From contig NZ_OY763919.1 in NCBI RefSeq assembly GCF_963667735.1, positions 1,923,539-1,987,538 of the forward strand: 64,000 nt of DNA, read 5' to 3'. Every line of letters begins with the position of its first letter. Position 1 is the stretch's first letter. Under the pieces are notes generated by a model, which worked only from the letters and a program-made list of their open reading frames with translations, had not been told where the DNA came from and did no database searches. The DNA comes from an uncultured Methanoregula sp. (GTDB lineage Archaea; Halobacteriota; Methanomicrobia; Methanomicrobiales; Methanospirillaceae). This document shows positions 26,670 to 36,750 of this stretch, in pieces. Made by a program: the position numbers and the translations under genes.

Positions 26670-29057
26670 ATGACAGAAAAAGAGTATTTCGAAGTTACAG
26701 TAAAGGAAGCAGCACACGATGATGCCGGGCGGGGTATTGCCCGGGTCAGCGTTGAGGTGATGAAGAAACTCGGCCTGGTCTCGGGTGATGTGATAGAGAT
26801 CCAGGGCAAGAAGAAAGCCGCAGCCATTGTCTGGCCGGGGTTTGCGCAGGATACCGGGTATGCGGTCCTCCGTATTGACGGGAACATCCGTGGCAATGCA
26901 GGTACCGGTATTGATGAGAAAGTCAAGATCCGCAAATCCGAAGCCGAGTACGCCAAGAAGGTTGTTATCCAGCCCACCCAGCCCATCCGTCTCGTGGGGG
27001 GTGAACAGTATCTTGCACGGGTGCTCCGCGGACGGTCAGTCATAGAAGGCCAGACTGTCCGCGTGGATGTGATCGGGAACGCGATCACGCTCGTGATTGC
27101 AAAGGTCACCCCCAAGGGTATCGCCATTGTCACGGACTCGACCGAGATAGAGCTCAAGGAAGAGCCCTACAAGCCGGAAGACGGTCAGAGGGAAGTCTCC
27201 GATATCCATTACGAGGATATTGGCGGGCTCGGGCGCGAACTCCAGCTCGTCCGCGAGATGATCGAGCTCCCGCTCCGCCACCCGGAGATCTTCGAGCGGC
27301 TCGGCATCCAGCCTCCCAAGGGTGTGCTACTCTATGGTCCGCCGGGTACCGGTAAGACTCTGATCGCAAAGGCCGTTGCAAACGAAGTGGACGCCCACTT
27401 CATCACGCTCTCCGGCCCGGAGATCATGAGCAAGTATTACGGTGAGAGCGAGAAAGGGCTCCGCGAGAAGTTCGAGGAAGCGGAACAGAACGCTCCTGCG
27501 ATCATCTTCATCGATGAGATCGATGCGATCGCTCCCAAGCGGGAAGAGACCAAAGGAGAGGTTGAGCGGCGTGTGGTTGCCCAGCTGCTGGCCCTGATGG
27601 ACGGGTTGAAAGGCCGGGGCCAGGTCATTGTCATTGCCGCAACCAACCTGCCCGACTCCATTGACCCGGCACTCCGGCGCGGCGGCCGGTTCGACCGGGA
27701 GATCGAGATAGGCATACCTGACAAGAAAGGCCGAATGGAGATCTTCCAGGTTCACTCCCGGGGTGTCCCGCTCGCAGACGATGTGAAGATCGAGGATTAC
27801 GCCAACTCAACCCATGGGTTTGTCGGGGCGGACATCGCGCTCCTTGTCAAGGAAGCGGCCATGCATGCCCTCCGCAAGGTGATCCCGCAGATCAAGATTG
27901 ACGAGGATATCCCCAACGAAGTGCTCGACCAGCTGAGAGTGACCAACGAGGACTTTGCCGAGGCACGGAAACACGTCGAACCCTCAGCAATGCGGGAAGT
28001 GCTCGTGGAAGTGCCGGACATAACCTGGAAGCAGGTCGGCGGCCTCGAGGATGTGAAGCAGGAACTCAAAGAGGCGGTTGAATGGCCCCTGAAGTATCCT
28101 GATGTCTTCGAACGGCTCAAGACCAAGCCCCCGAAAGGAATCCTGATGTTCGGTCCACCGGGCACCGGCAAGACCCTGCTTGCGAAAGCGGTGGCAAACG
28201 AGAGCGAATGCAATTTCATCGCGGTCAAGGGCCCCGAGCTCCTCTCCAAGTGGGTGGGCGAGTCCGAGAAAGGCGTGCGCGAGATCTTCAGAAAGGCCCG
28301 GCAGGCATCCCCGTCGATCATATTCTTCGACGAGATCGATGCGCTGGTGCCCAAGCGCGGATCCTACCAGGGCAGCTCGCATGTCACCGAGAGCGTGGTC
28401 TCCCAGATCCTTACCGAACTGGACGGGATGGAGGAGCTCAAGGATGTGACCATCCTTGCGGCAACCAACCGCCCGGATATGCTGGACGATGCCCTGCTCC
28501 GGCCGGGCCGGCTCGAGCGGCACATCTACGTGCCTGCCCCGGATGAGGAGAGCCGGAAGAAGATCTTCGAAGTGTACCTTGGTGGTGAGACCGGCAACAT
28601 CCTTGCAAAGGATGTGGACATCGATTCGCTGGTGAAGCAGACTGAAGGCTACGTGGGTGCGGACATCGAGGCGCTTGCCCGCGAGGCAAAGATGGCAGCC
28701 ATGAGGGAGTTCATCGTTCAGATGGGCACCCGGACGGAACAGGAACGCATCGATGCGATCAAGAACGTGATGCTGACCAAAGCACACTTCGATACCGCGC
28801 TGACCCGGGTCCGGGGATCCCTTGACCGGGATGCAATCGAGGCCTCCGAGCGCCAGTCCTGGGCCATGCTCTACAACCAGGATCAGCGGGAGACGCTCGA
28901 GAAGGCGGTGCGGATCCTCAGAAGTTCCGGCCTGATGCCGGAGAAAGAGAACGAGGAGGCAGTTGCCGAGCTCCGCAGAGCCACCTACCAGAGAAAGAAG
29001 GACTTTGCCCGGATTGCGGAACTTGCAGAATCGATTGAGAATAAAACCGGAATGTAA
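26670..29057 (+). CDS. Cdc48/VCP-type AAA ATPase
   Basis: 795 residues: an N-terminal double-psi barrel domain (about 1-175) and two AAA modules. GPPGTGKT occurs near residues 221 and 495, with Walker B FIDEIDAI and FFDEIDAL and the two arginine-finger regions. The hexamer unfolds proteins and feeds them to the archaeal proteasome. The order N-D1-D2 and length match archaeal Cdc48. An Hsp20 gene follows after 16 bases, so a protein-quality operon is likely. Confidence 0.95.
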   Translation: MTEKEYFEVTVKEAAHDDAGRGIARVSVEVMKKLGLVSGDVIEIQGKKKAAAIVWPGFAQDTGYAVLRIDGNIRGNAGTGIDEKVKIRKSEAEYAKKVVIQPTQPIRLVGGEQYLARVLRGRSVIEGQTVRVDVIGNAITLVIAKVTPKGIAIVTDSTEIELKEEPYKPEDGQREVSDIHYEDIGGLGRELQLVREMIELPLRHPEIFERLGIQPPKGVLLYGPPGTGKTLIAKAVANEVDAHFITLSGPEIMSKYYGESEKGLREKFEEAEQNAPAIIFIDEIDAIAPKREETKGEVERRVVAQLLALMDGLKGRGQVIVIAATNLPDSIDPALRRGGRFDREIEIGIPDKKGRMEIFQVHSRGVPLADDVKIEDYANSTHGFVGADIALLVKEAAMHALRKVIPQIKIDEDIPNEVLDQLRVTNEDFAEARKHVEPSAMREVLVEVPDITWKQVGGLEDVKQELKEAVEWPLKYPDVFERLKTKPPKGILMFGPPGTGKTLLAKAVANESECNFIAVKGPELLSKWVGESEKGVREIFRKARQASPSIIFFDEIDALVPKRGSYQGSSHVTESVVSQILTELDGMEELKDVTILAATNRPDMLDDALLRPGRLERHIYVPAPDEESRKKIFEVYLGGETGNILAKDVDIDSLVKQTEGYVGADIEALAREAKMAAMREFIVQMGTRTEQERIDAIKNVMLTKAHFDTALTRVRGSLDRDAIEASERQSWAMLYNQDQRETLEKAVRILRSSGLMPEKENEEAVAELRRATYQRKKDFARIAELAESIENKTGM

Positions 29058-29073
29058 GAAGAAGGTGAAAAAA

Positions 29074-29529
29074 ATGTACGAAGATCCCCAGGACATGTTC
29101 CAGGAGATGGATGAGATGTTTACCCGGCTCGTCGCCCGCATGAACCGGGGAGGTGCCTTTGGTGAACCGCAGATGTTCGGCTACCATATTGTCATAAACG
29201 GCGGGGACCGAGACGGGCAGGTGACAGAGGAACCCCTCGTTCCCGCACGGGCAGGATCTGAACCGGTTGCGGAAGTCCACCGCTTAGGCGATGAAGTGAA
29301 AGTGGTGGTCGAGCTCCCCGGAGCAGCGGCAGAATCTCTCCGGTTGGATGCCCGGGAGGGGCAGCTAGTCATCGATGCGGAAGGATGCGGGAATTCCTAC
29401 CACACAGCTGCAGATCTGCCTCCCGTTGATGCGGCATCGATGCAGTCCACGTTCAAAAACGGGGTGCTTGAAGTGACCTTCAGCGCCCTTCCCGGGAGCC
29501 AGGAACCAGCCGGCGCCGGGGAAATCTAG
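29074..29529 (+). CDS. Hsp20/alpha-crystallin small heat shock protein
   Basis: 151 residues. The alpha-crystallin core is recognisable at about 75-140 (VHRLGDEVKVVVELPGAAAES, LVIDAEG, FKNGVLEVTF). The N-terminal helix MFQEMDEMFTRLVARM is typical. The C-terminal I/V-x-I motif is not obvious; the tail ends in GEI. These proteins hold unfolding proteins and hand them on. The start has GGTGA five bases upstream and follows cdc48 by 16 bases. Confidence 0.85.
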   Translation: MYEDPQDMFQEMDEMFTRLVARMNRGGAFGEPQMFGYHIVINGGDRDGQVTEEPLVPARAGSEPVAEVHRLGDEVKVVVELPGAAAESLRLDAREGQLVIDAEGCGNSYHTAADLPPVDAASMQSTFKNGVLEVTFSALPGSQEPAGAGEI

Positions 29530-29562
29530 AATCCTTTTTTATCGTTTTCACGAAAAACCGGG

Positions 29563-31599
29563 TCAATACCGGTTATGGACGATCATACCGGTTATTTCAA
29601 ATGCATTTTCAATATCCTGGAAATTCGGGATATTGTTGTCTTTTAATATCCGGAAGGCCGGCTTCATGCTGTCGCCGCCGGCCATGCAGCCGACAATCAT
29701 CTTTTTTGTCTGCTTTGAGAACCTGACCACTTCCTGTGCAAGCAGCACAGGATCCGCAAGGGCGGACGGGACGATGATGATGAAGATGATGTCCCAGTCC
29801 CGCTGGTTCTGTATGAGAATATCAAAAACCCGTGCAAACCGCTCCGCATTCGCATCGCCCAGGATGTCCATGGGATTGTCATGGTTCCAGCTCGCCGGCA
29901 GGACTGCATTAAGCTGCTCACGCATTGCCGGCGTGAGTTCTATGAGTTCGATACCATAGCGCTCCGCATAATCCGAGGCAAGGACCCCGAACCCGCCGGC
30001 ACTGGTGATCGCAATCGCCCTTTTTCCTTTAGGGTAGCCTTCGGATGCGAGAAGTTCCCCCACATGAAACGCCTGCTGCGTGGATCTGACCGTGATCATG
30101 CCTGCCTGCTGGAATGCTGCGAGATACACATCGTGGCTTCCTGCAAGGGATCCCGTGTGGGATGCAGCTGCTCTTTTCCCTTTCTTCGAGGAGCCGGATT
30201 TGATCACAATCACTGGTTTTTTCGGGGTCACCTTCGAGACCACTTCCATGAACCTCAGGCCATCCCGGACTTCTTCGATATACAGTATGATCGCCCGCGT
30301 GTGGTCGTCCTGTGCAACGAGGTTGATATATTCTTCGAAACCGAGATCGAGCTGGTTGCCGACACTGATGACCGCAGAAAAGCCGATATCTTCTGATAGG
30401 CTCCAGTCCACGAGCGTGGTGATGACCGCCCCGCTCTGGGAGATGAATGCAAGCCGGCCGGGTTTTGGCGATATGGGATCGAAGGTGGTATTGATTCCCC
30501 GGTACGGGAACATGACGCCCAGGCAGTTTGGCCCTATGATGCGTATCCCGAATTTCCGGGCAATGGTAAGCACCTGCTCTTCCAGTGCCCGTCCTGCATC
30601 TCCTGCTTCCCGGAACCCTGATGAGATAATGACAAGGAGCGGGATTTTGCACCGACCCGCTTCCTCGACAACTGCCGGGACTCCCGGGGCCGGAATAGTA
30701 ATGACCGCAATATCTACCTGACCGTCGATTGCAGAGAGGGAAGGGAATGCTGTTTTTCCCAAAATCTCGCTCCTGCCCGGGTTTACAGGTGCCAGTCTTC
30801 CCGGAAACGAAAGAAGGTTTTTGCATACTGCATACCCGACTTTGTTCGGGTCAGCCGATGCTCCTACTACGGCGATGGTCTTTGCATCAAAAAGTCCCGG
30901 GGGAATCTCTTCATGTTCCCGGGAGATCGCTTTTTTTCCCTCAGTATCGAGAATAAACCGGGCATCAACGGCACATCCCCCGTGCTCGTAGAGAACGAAC
31001 GGGTTGATGTCGAACTCCACAAGGTGCTTGTTCTGGTAAAAATAGGAACTGATCTTCATGAGGATTGCAATCAGGGCTCTCTCATCCCGGGGCGGTTCGT
31101 CCCGGTACCCGTGGATCAGTTTGTATCCCCACAACTCCTGGATCATCTCCCTGATTGCGTGCTCGTCCAGGGGGAGGATCCGGAACGAGACATCCTTTAC
31201 CAGGTCAACGAATTTCCCCCCGATGCCGAAGAGAAGGACTTCCCCGAACGAGGGATCCGTCTTGCCTCCGATGATGAGTTCGAGGCCTGGGTCCATCTGC
31301 TGTTCAACAATGATCCCGTCGACCTGGGCACCCGGGCTATGGGAGTTCACGTTCGAGAGGATCTTTTCAAAGGAGAGCCTTACACCTTCTGCAGTCTTGA
31401 TTGATGTTATGACCCCGCCAACATCGCTCTTGTGGCTGATTGCCGGTGATACCACCTTGAGAACCACGGGGTACCCGATCCTGTCCGCAGCAGCAACGGC
31501 CTCATCGGCAGTCCGGGCTATAGTATACGCGGGGGAGGGAATCCCGATCGATCGTAACAGTTCATAGCCTTCCGATTCGTCTATCCGATGCAGTGTCAT
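29563..31599 (-). CDS. ADP-forming acyl-CoA (acetate-CoA) synthetase, fused subunits in beta-alpha order
   Basis: 678 residues. An ATP-grasp domain comes first (about 1-225; GYPVVLKVVSPAISHKSDVGGV). The CoA-binding and succinyl-CoA-synthetase-like domains follow (from about 236; TIAVVGASADPNKVGYAV, GIRIIGPNCLGVM). The catalytic histidine is probably the one in AAASHTGSLAG. The reaction interconverts acyl-CoA plus ADP and phosphate with the acid plus ATP. Many fused homologues have the order alpha-beta; this one is reversed. Substrate range (acetate or branched acids) cannot be predicted. Confidence 0.88.
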   Translation of the reverse strand: MTLHRIDESEGYELLRSIGIPSPAYTIARTADEAVAAADRIGYPVVLKVVSPAISHKSDVGGVITSIKTAEGVRLSFEKILSNVNSHSPGAQVDGIIVEQQMDPGLELIIGGKTDPSFGEVLLFGIGGKFVDLVKDVSFRILPLDEHAIREMIQELWGYKLIHGYRDEPPRDERALIAILMKISSYFYQNKHLVEFDINPFVLYEHGGCAVDARFILDTEGKKAISREHEEIPPGLFDAKTIAVVGASADPNKVGYAVCKNLLSFPGRLAPVNPGRSEILGKTAFPSLSAIDGQVDIAVITIPAPGVPAVVEEAGRCKIPLLVIISSGFREAGDAGRALEEQVLTIARKFGIRIIGPNCLGVMFPYRGINTTFDPISPKPGRLAFISQSGAVITTLVDWSLSEDIGFSAVISVGNQLDLGFEEYINLVAQDDHTRAIILYIEEVRDGLRFMEVVSKVTPKKPVIVIKSGSSKKGKRAAASHTGSLAGSHDVYLAAFQQAGMITVRSTQQAFHVGELLASEGYPKGKRAIAITSAGGFGVLASDYAERYGIELIELTPAMREQLNAVLPASWNHDNPMDILGDANAERFARVFDILIQNQRDWDIIFIIIVPSALADPVLLAQEVVRFSKQTKKMIVGCMAGGDSMKPAFRILKDNNIPNFQDIENAFEITGMIVHNRY

Positions 31600-31895
31600 T
31601 ATCCGAACCCAGTGTACCCGTTTCCGGCTGATGGTTGATTGGTATTAATCCCCATAGACTATAAGAGTCTTTTCCCGGCAAACGATCTCCAAAATGTTGT
31701 GGTTATGGATTCTTCGGGATTCATCGTCCCCGGCTGGATAATTCCCGGTTCTCATTTTTTTAAGAAGATATTCTGCCAAATATTGCGATACTATTATTAT
31801 ATCAGGGGATATGGCATTATGCGAGGCACCGGCCCTTGCCGGGAGATGGATGTGCCGGCAAACTACGAGGTTATCCGGTCTTCGGAGTTACCAAC

Positions 31896-34667
31896 ATGAA
31901 GAAGTGGGTATATGCCTTCAGCGAAGGCGATGGAAAGGACAAGAAACTTCTGGGCGGCAAAGGTGCAAACCTCTGCGAGATGACCCGGATCGGTCTCAAT
32001 GTCCCCCCCGGTTTTGTGATAACAACCGAGGCATGTCTTGCGTACCTCGAGAGTCCGGATCGGGTGCTGCCCCCGGGACTTCTCGAACAGGTAAAAAAAG
32101 AGTTGTCGGAACTGGAGAAGAAGAGCGGCAGGGTCTTTGGCGGGCGCGAGAATCCGCTGCTTGTCTCGGTCCGGTCAGGATCTGCAATGTCCATGCCGGG
32201 AATGATGGACACGATCTTAAACCTCGGTCTCAATGAGGAGACTCTCGATGGTCTCATCAGGCAGACCGGGGACAAGCGGTTCAGTTACGATGCCTACCGG
32301 CGTTTCATCCAGCTCTTCGGCAAGATCGCCCTTGGTGTGCCGGAAGAGGAATTCGACCTGGAATTTGAGAATGCCAAACAGAATGCCGGCGTGAAGAACG
32401 ATGTGGACCTGTCTGCCAATGATCTTAAGGAAGTCTCCAGGCGGTTCCTTGAGGTTGTGAACAAGAACACCCGGAAACCCTTCCCCTCGGACCCGAGAGA
32501 GCAGCTGGAGATTGCCATAAAAGCCGTGTTCTGTTCCTGGGGGGGTAAACGGGCCGTCGACTACCGCAGGGAATTCAAGATCACTCCCGAGATGGCGAAC
32601 GGCACTGCGGTCAATGTCATGGCAATGGTCTTTGGGAACATGGGCGAGGATTCGGCAACCGGTGTCGGCTTCACCCGCGATCCTGCAACCGGGGAAAATG
32701 TCCTCTTTGGCGAGTACCTGGTGAATGCCCAGGGAGAAGATGTTGTAGCCGGGATCCGGACTCCGAAGCCCGTTGCCGCCATGGCCCAGGAGATGCCGAG
32801 GATACACCGCGAACTTCTGGAACTGCGCAGGAAACTCGAGACCCATTACAAGGAAGTGCAGGATTTTGAGTTCACTATCGAGAAAGGAACGCTGTACTGT
32901 CTCCAGACCCGGAACGGGAAGATGAATGTCACGGCGCTCGTCCGCACCTCGGTCGACATGGTCGAGGAAGGGCTTCTTGACAAGAATGCGGCGCTGCTCC
33001 GGGTCCCTCCCGAGATGCTTGACCAGATGCTCTTTCCCCGCCTGGACCCCACGGTTACCAAAAAGCCGATAGCAACCGGGCTGCCTGCCTCCCCGGGGGT
33101 GGCAGTGGGGATTGCGGTTTTCGATGCAGACCGGGCAGAGAAACTGGGCCGGACCGGACAAAGGGTGATCCTGGTCCGGGAAGAGACCAAGCCCGAGGAT
33201 ATCCATGGTTTCTTTGCCGCCCAGGGAATCCTGACAAGCCGGGGGGGAAAGACATCCCATGCCGCGGTTGTGGCCCGGGGAATGGGAAAGCCATGCGTCT
33301 CGGGGGCTGAAGGGATCGTTGTCAATGTTCACACGCGCCAGGCCCGGGTAGGGGACCTGGATTTTGGGGAAGGGGCGCTCATCACGATAGACGGGACAAC
33401 CGGGGCCGTTTATCTGGGGGAAGTCCCGATGATCGAAGCCGAGTTCTCCAGCCATCTCGCCACGCTTCTTTCATGGGCGGATGAAACCGCGCACCTGCAG
33501 GTCATGGCGAATGCCGATACCCCCGAGGATGCCGGGCGGGCGCTCACGTTCGGCGCAATGGGGATCGGTCTCTGCCGCACCGAGCGGATGTTCAATGGCA
33601 CCGATCGCCTGCCTATCATGGTGGATATGATCGTTGCCGAGACCGTGGAAGACCGAAAGGAAGCTCTCGACAAACTGCTCCCCTTCCAGCGCGAGGATTT
33701 CAAGGCAATGTTCCGGATCATGGCGTCAAAGCCGGTTACGGTCCGCCTTCTCGATCCCCCGATCCATGAGTTCCTGCCATCCGAGCACCAGCTGGAAGGA
33801 GAGCTTGCAATCCTGCACAACCTGCGGGAGGTCCTGCATGGCCTGCATATCCTTGCCGATTCTGTAAAATACCTCAAACCCTCGGACGGGATCCAACCCC
33901 TGGTGGAAAAATTCACCGACCCGCAGCTGGTCGAGGATGTTATTCGGAAAAAAGAAGCAATGCTCCAGAAAGGAAGAGCCCTGCATGAAGTGAACCCGAT
34001 GCTTGGCCACCGGGGAGTGCGCCTGGGTCTCACATTCCCCGAGATTTACCGGATGCAGATCCGTGCCATCCTGGAAGCGGCAGCAGAATGCCAGAACGAG
34101 GGTATTGCAGTCTCGGCCGAGATCATGGTGCCGCAGGTCTGCACCGTCCAGGAGCTCAAGCGGGTAAAAGTCTGGGTTGACGATATCCGGGCAGATGTGG
34201 AAAAAACCGTCGGGATCCGGCTTAATCTCAAATTCGGCTCCATGCTGGAGGTGGTGAGAGCCTGCCTCCGGGCTGACAACCTGGCGGATGAAGCCGAGTT
34301 CTTCTCGTTTGGGACCAATGACCTCACCCAGGCCACCTTCTCGTTCTCCCGCGAAGATGCCGAGAACAAGTTCCTGCCCCTGTACAACCAGACCGGCATC
34401 CTCCTTGACAACCCGTTCGAGGTGCTCGATGTCAAAGGGGTGGGCAGGATCATGGATCAGGCCGTTACGTGGGCCCGCCAGAGCCGTCCCGGCATGAAGA
34501 TCGGTATCTGCGGGGAGCATGGCGGCCACCCGGCCTCGATCCGGTTCTGCCACTCCATCGGTTTGTCCTATGTCTCCTGTTCCGCCCCCCGGGTGCCCAT
34601 TGCCCGGCTGGCAGCAGCCCAGGCTGTGCTTCTCGAAAGCCGGACGCGGGTTGATAAGGCGGCCTGA
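31896..34667 (+). CDS. ppdK: Pyruvate, phosphate dikinase
   Basis: 923 residues from the ATG at 31896 (KKWVYAFSEGD); an upstream in-frame ATG at 31836 lacks support. The nucleotide domain has GGKGANLCEM. The swivelling domain has GGKTSHAAVVARGMGKPCVSG with its histidine at residue 455. The C-terminal barrel has GTNDLTQATFSFSRED and GICGEHGG. It makes PEP from pyruvate, ATP and phosphate, and in methanogens it supplies PEP for gluconeogenesis. It stands at the head of the carbon-storage locus. Confidence 0.95.
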   Translation: MKKWVYAFSEGDGKDKKLLGGKGANLCEMTRIGLNVPPGFVITTEACLAYLESPDRVLPPGLLEQVKKELSELEKKSGRVFGGRENPLLVSVRSGSAMSMPGMMDTILNLGLNEETLDGLIRQTGDKRFSYDAYRRFIQLFGKIALGVPEEEFDLEFENAKQNAGVKNDVDLSANDLKEVSRRFLEVVNKNTRKPFPSDPREQLEIAIKAVFCSWGGKRAVDYRREFKITPEMANGTAVNVMAMVFGNMGEDSATGVGFTRDPATGENVLFGEYLVNAQGEDVVAGIRTPKPVAAMAQEMPRIHRELLELRRKLETHYKEVQDFEFTIEKGTLYCLQTRNGKMNVTALVRTSVDMVEEGLLDKNAALLRVPPEMLDQMLFPRLDPTVTKKPIATGLPASPGVAVGIAVFDADRAEKLGRTGQRVILVREETKPEDIHGFFAAQGILTSRGGKTSHAAVVARGMGKPCVSGAEGIVVNVHTRQARVGDLDFGEGALITIDGTTGAVYLGEVPMIEAEFSSHLATLLSWADETAHLQVMANADTPEDAGRALTFGAMGIGLCRTERMFNGTDRLPIMVDMIVAETVEDRKEALDKLLPFQREDFKAMFRIMASKPVTVRLLDPPIHEFLPSEHQLEGELAILHNLREVLHGLHILADSVKYLKPSDGIQPLVEKFTDPQLVEDVIRKKEAMLQKGRALHEVNPMLGHRGVRLGLTFPEIYRMQIRAILEAAAECQNEGIAVSAEIMVPQVCTVQELKRVKVWVDDIRADVEKTVGIRLNLKFGSMLEVVRACLRADNLADEAEFFSFGTNDLTQATFSFSREDAENKFLPLYNQTGILLDNPFEVLDVKGVGRIMDQAVTWARQSRPGMKIGICGEHGGHPASIRFCHSIGLSYVSCSAPRVPIARLAAAQAVLLESRTRVDKAA

Positions 34668-34671
34668 ATTC

Positions 34672-34677
34672 TTTTTT
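34672..34677 (+). terminator. Oligo-T terminator after ppdK
   Basis: Six T residues five bases after the ppdK stop. Confidence 0.35.
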
Positions 34678-34839
34678 CGGGAGATCCCTATCGACCGAAC
34701 GGAACGGTGCCTGAATCCCCATCTCCCCTGTGCTGGCATACCGTACATTGGATTTTTTTGAGATCCGGGGAACCCAATGAAGCCGTACCCGTGGTTCTTT
34801 GGCAGATCGTTCTTTTCCGGCCCCGGAACGGAATGTGTG

Positions 34840-34858
34840 GGGGGGTCTGTGGTGAAAA
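34840..34858 (+). repeat. Left arm of 19-base inverted repeat (GGGGGGTCTGTGGTGAAAA)
   Basis: This pairs perfectly with the reverse complement at 34946-34964, enclosing 87 bases. A third copy with two mismatches is at 35042-35060. It could be the ends of a miniature mobile element, a binding site for a G-rich-strand protein, or the stem of a small RNA. Confidence 0.75.
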
Positions 34859-34945
34859 TTTATTATCCGGCTCGTACCTCAGGTTGCCGGATCTCTCTCG
34901 TAATTTTTTAATTCTTCAGCATCCAGGCCATGGTCTCTGATATTT

Positions 34946-34964
34946 TTTTCACCACAGACCCCCC
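34946..34964 (-). repeat. Right arm of the 19-base inverted repeat
   Basis: Exact reverse complement of 34840-34858. Confidence 0.75.
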
Positions 34965-35041
34965 AACTGGGCAGTCTGTTTAGGAAGAAAAATTCGCAGT
35001 TTTATGATGTAATATCAAATGACACACCCACGTTTTTGCCT

Positions 35042-35060
35042 GGGGGGTCCGTGGGGAAAA
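35042..35060 (+). repeat. Third, imperfect copy of the 19-base repeat
   Basis: GGGGGGTCCGTGGGGAAAA, the same orientation as the left arm, with two substitutions. Confidence 0.6.
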
Positions 35061-35168
35061 AATACCGGGTTACCGTGCCACAGGGCTGACTGATGGGGCG
35101 GGAACGGACGGGTTTTTCAAAAAAGGGTGATCCGGGTATCAATAAAAGCTGTTTTATTGAGCCGGATA

Positions 35169-36668
35169 TCAGGCTCTCCCGTACACCCGCGTGAGATCGA
35201 GCAGCCGGTCGGTAAGCTCACCGGTCAGGCAATCCGCGGGCATCCTCCAGCACCAGTTTCCGGTGTCGGTTCCGGGAGTATTCACCCGGGATCCGGATCC
35301 ACAGCCAAGCAGATCCTGCACGGGAATTATCACCGTCCCTGCAACCGAACTCATGGCAAGGCGGATAAAGATATCCGGCAGTTCTTCTGCAGAATAATCC
35401 CTTCCCAGGTAGCGGAACAGCCGCTTTCGATCGGCCGCGGTTGTGAATTCCCCGAACCATCCCTTCACCGGGGGATTGTCATGGGTTCCGGTGTACAGGA
35501 AGAGTTCCTGTGTCAGGTTGTGGGGCGCATGGGGATTGTGTGCCGTCTCATCGGTAAAGGCGAACTGGAGCACCCTCATGCCGGGAAGCCCGTGTTTTCT
35601 CATGACCTCGTGAACATCGGGTGTGATTATCCCCAGGTCCTCGGCAATTGCAGGAAACTGGAAGAAGGTCTCTTTCATGATCTTCAGGAACCGGTCGGCC
35701 GGGGCTCTGACCCACCGTCCACCGGTTGCATCGGCTGCGCCGGCCGGGATCTCCCAGTATGCCACGAGTCCCCGGAAGTGATCGATCCGCACCAGATCGA
35801 ACAAGGAAAAATTCTGCCGGAAACGGTAGATCCACCAGGAAAAACCGGTTCTCTCGTGCTCCTCCCAGCGGTACAGCGGGTTCTTCCACATCTGTCCGGT
35901 CCTGCTGAAATAGTCCGGGGGAACCCCGGCAACAAACGCCGGCCTTCCATTTCCATCCAGCCGGAACAGTTCCGGGTGTGTCCAGACATCGGCACTATCG
36001 GCATTTACATAGAGGGGCATGTCCCCGATAATGGCGATCCGTTTCTCCTGGGAATATTTATGCAGCGCTCTCCATTGCCGGAAGAACATATACTGGAGAT
36101 ACTTCTCTCTCTCGATCTCCACCATGAGCTGCTTTTTTGTGCTGTCAAATGGCTTTTTCTCCCGGCTCCTGATAGCATCCGGCCATCTGCTCCAGTTCAC
36201 GGTGCCGTAAAAACCGGCAAGGGAGATAAACACGGCATAGTCGTCCAGCCACCAGGACTGCTCGCGGCAGAATGCATGGTAATGGGGATCGGCCTGCAGG
36301 GTACGGGCGTGCTGTTCGTATGACTTGGAGAACAAGGCCCGTTTATACGGGATCACCAATTCGTAATCGATCCGGTCCGGTGGAAATGCCGGCACGTCTT
36401 CAATATCCACAGGATCCAGGAACCCCTCCTGCACCATCCGTTCCGGGCTGATCAGGTTTGTGTTGCCGGCAAATGCGGATGAGGACAGGTACGGCGAATT
36501 GTCACTGTCCTGCATTGTCGGATTCAGCGGGAGTATCTGCCAGTATTTCTGTCCGGATTCCGCCAGGAAATCCACAAACCGGTATGCCTCTGCTCCCAGG
36601 TCCCCGATCCCGTACCGGGTGGGAAGCGAGAAGACCGGCAGGAGAATGCCGCTCCCCCGTCCGGTCAT
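35169..36668 (-). CDS. malQ: 4-alpha-glucanotransferase (GH77, MalQ)
   Basis: 499 residues, typical of the shorter MalQ type. RGSGILLPVFSLPTRYGIGDLG opens the protein, followed by KYWQILPLNPT, DMPLYVNADSADVW, VRIDHFRG (nucleophile Asp) and AEDLGIITPDV. The enzyme transfers maltosyl and longer glucan units, and with the phosphorylase and GH57 enzymes next to it would remodel and mobilise stored glucan. It is on the same strand as the GH57 gene at 36751. Confidence 0.93.
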   Translation of the reverse strand: MTGRGSGILLPVFSLPTRYGIGDLGAEAYRFVDFLAESGQKYWQILPLNPTMQDSDNSPYLSSSAFAGNTNLISPERMVQEGFLDPVDIEDVPAFPPDRIDYELVIPYKRALFSKSYEQHARTLQADPHYHAFCREQSWWLDDYAVFISLAGFYGTVNWSRWPDAIRSREKKPFDSTKKQLMVEIEREKYLQYMFFRQWRALHKYSQEKRIAIIGDMPLYVNADSADVWTHPELFRLDGNGRPAFVAGVPPDYFSRTGQMWKNPLYRWEEHERTGFSWWIYRFRQNFSLFDLVRIDHFRGLVAYWEIPAGAADATGGRWVRAPADRFLKIMKETFFQFPAIAEDLGIITPDVHEVMRKHGLPGMRVLQFAFTDETAHNPHAPHNLTQELFLYTGTHDNPPVKGWFGEFTTAADRKRLFRYLGRDYSAEELPDIFIRLAMSSVAGTVIIPVQDLLGCGSGSRVNTPGTDTGNWCWRMPADCLTGELTDRLLDLTRVYGRA

Positions 36669-36750
36669 AATCCTGCACCTTTCATCCGGAAAAAAGAACG
36701 GCTCTCCGGCCGGGCCCCGGAGGGACCGGCCCTCCGGTAATCCCCCGGCA

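Larger units (their letters stand above)
34668..35168. other. 501-base gap between convergent ends of ppdK and malQ
   Basis: No convincing gene lies here. The gap holds a perfect 19-base inverted repeat (34840-34858 and 34946-34964) and a third, imperfect direct copy at 35042-35060. Between the arms it is AT-rich. As the two flanking genes both end here, ordinary promoter elements are not expected. Confidence 0.7.
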
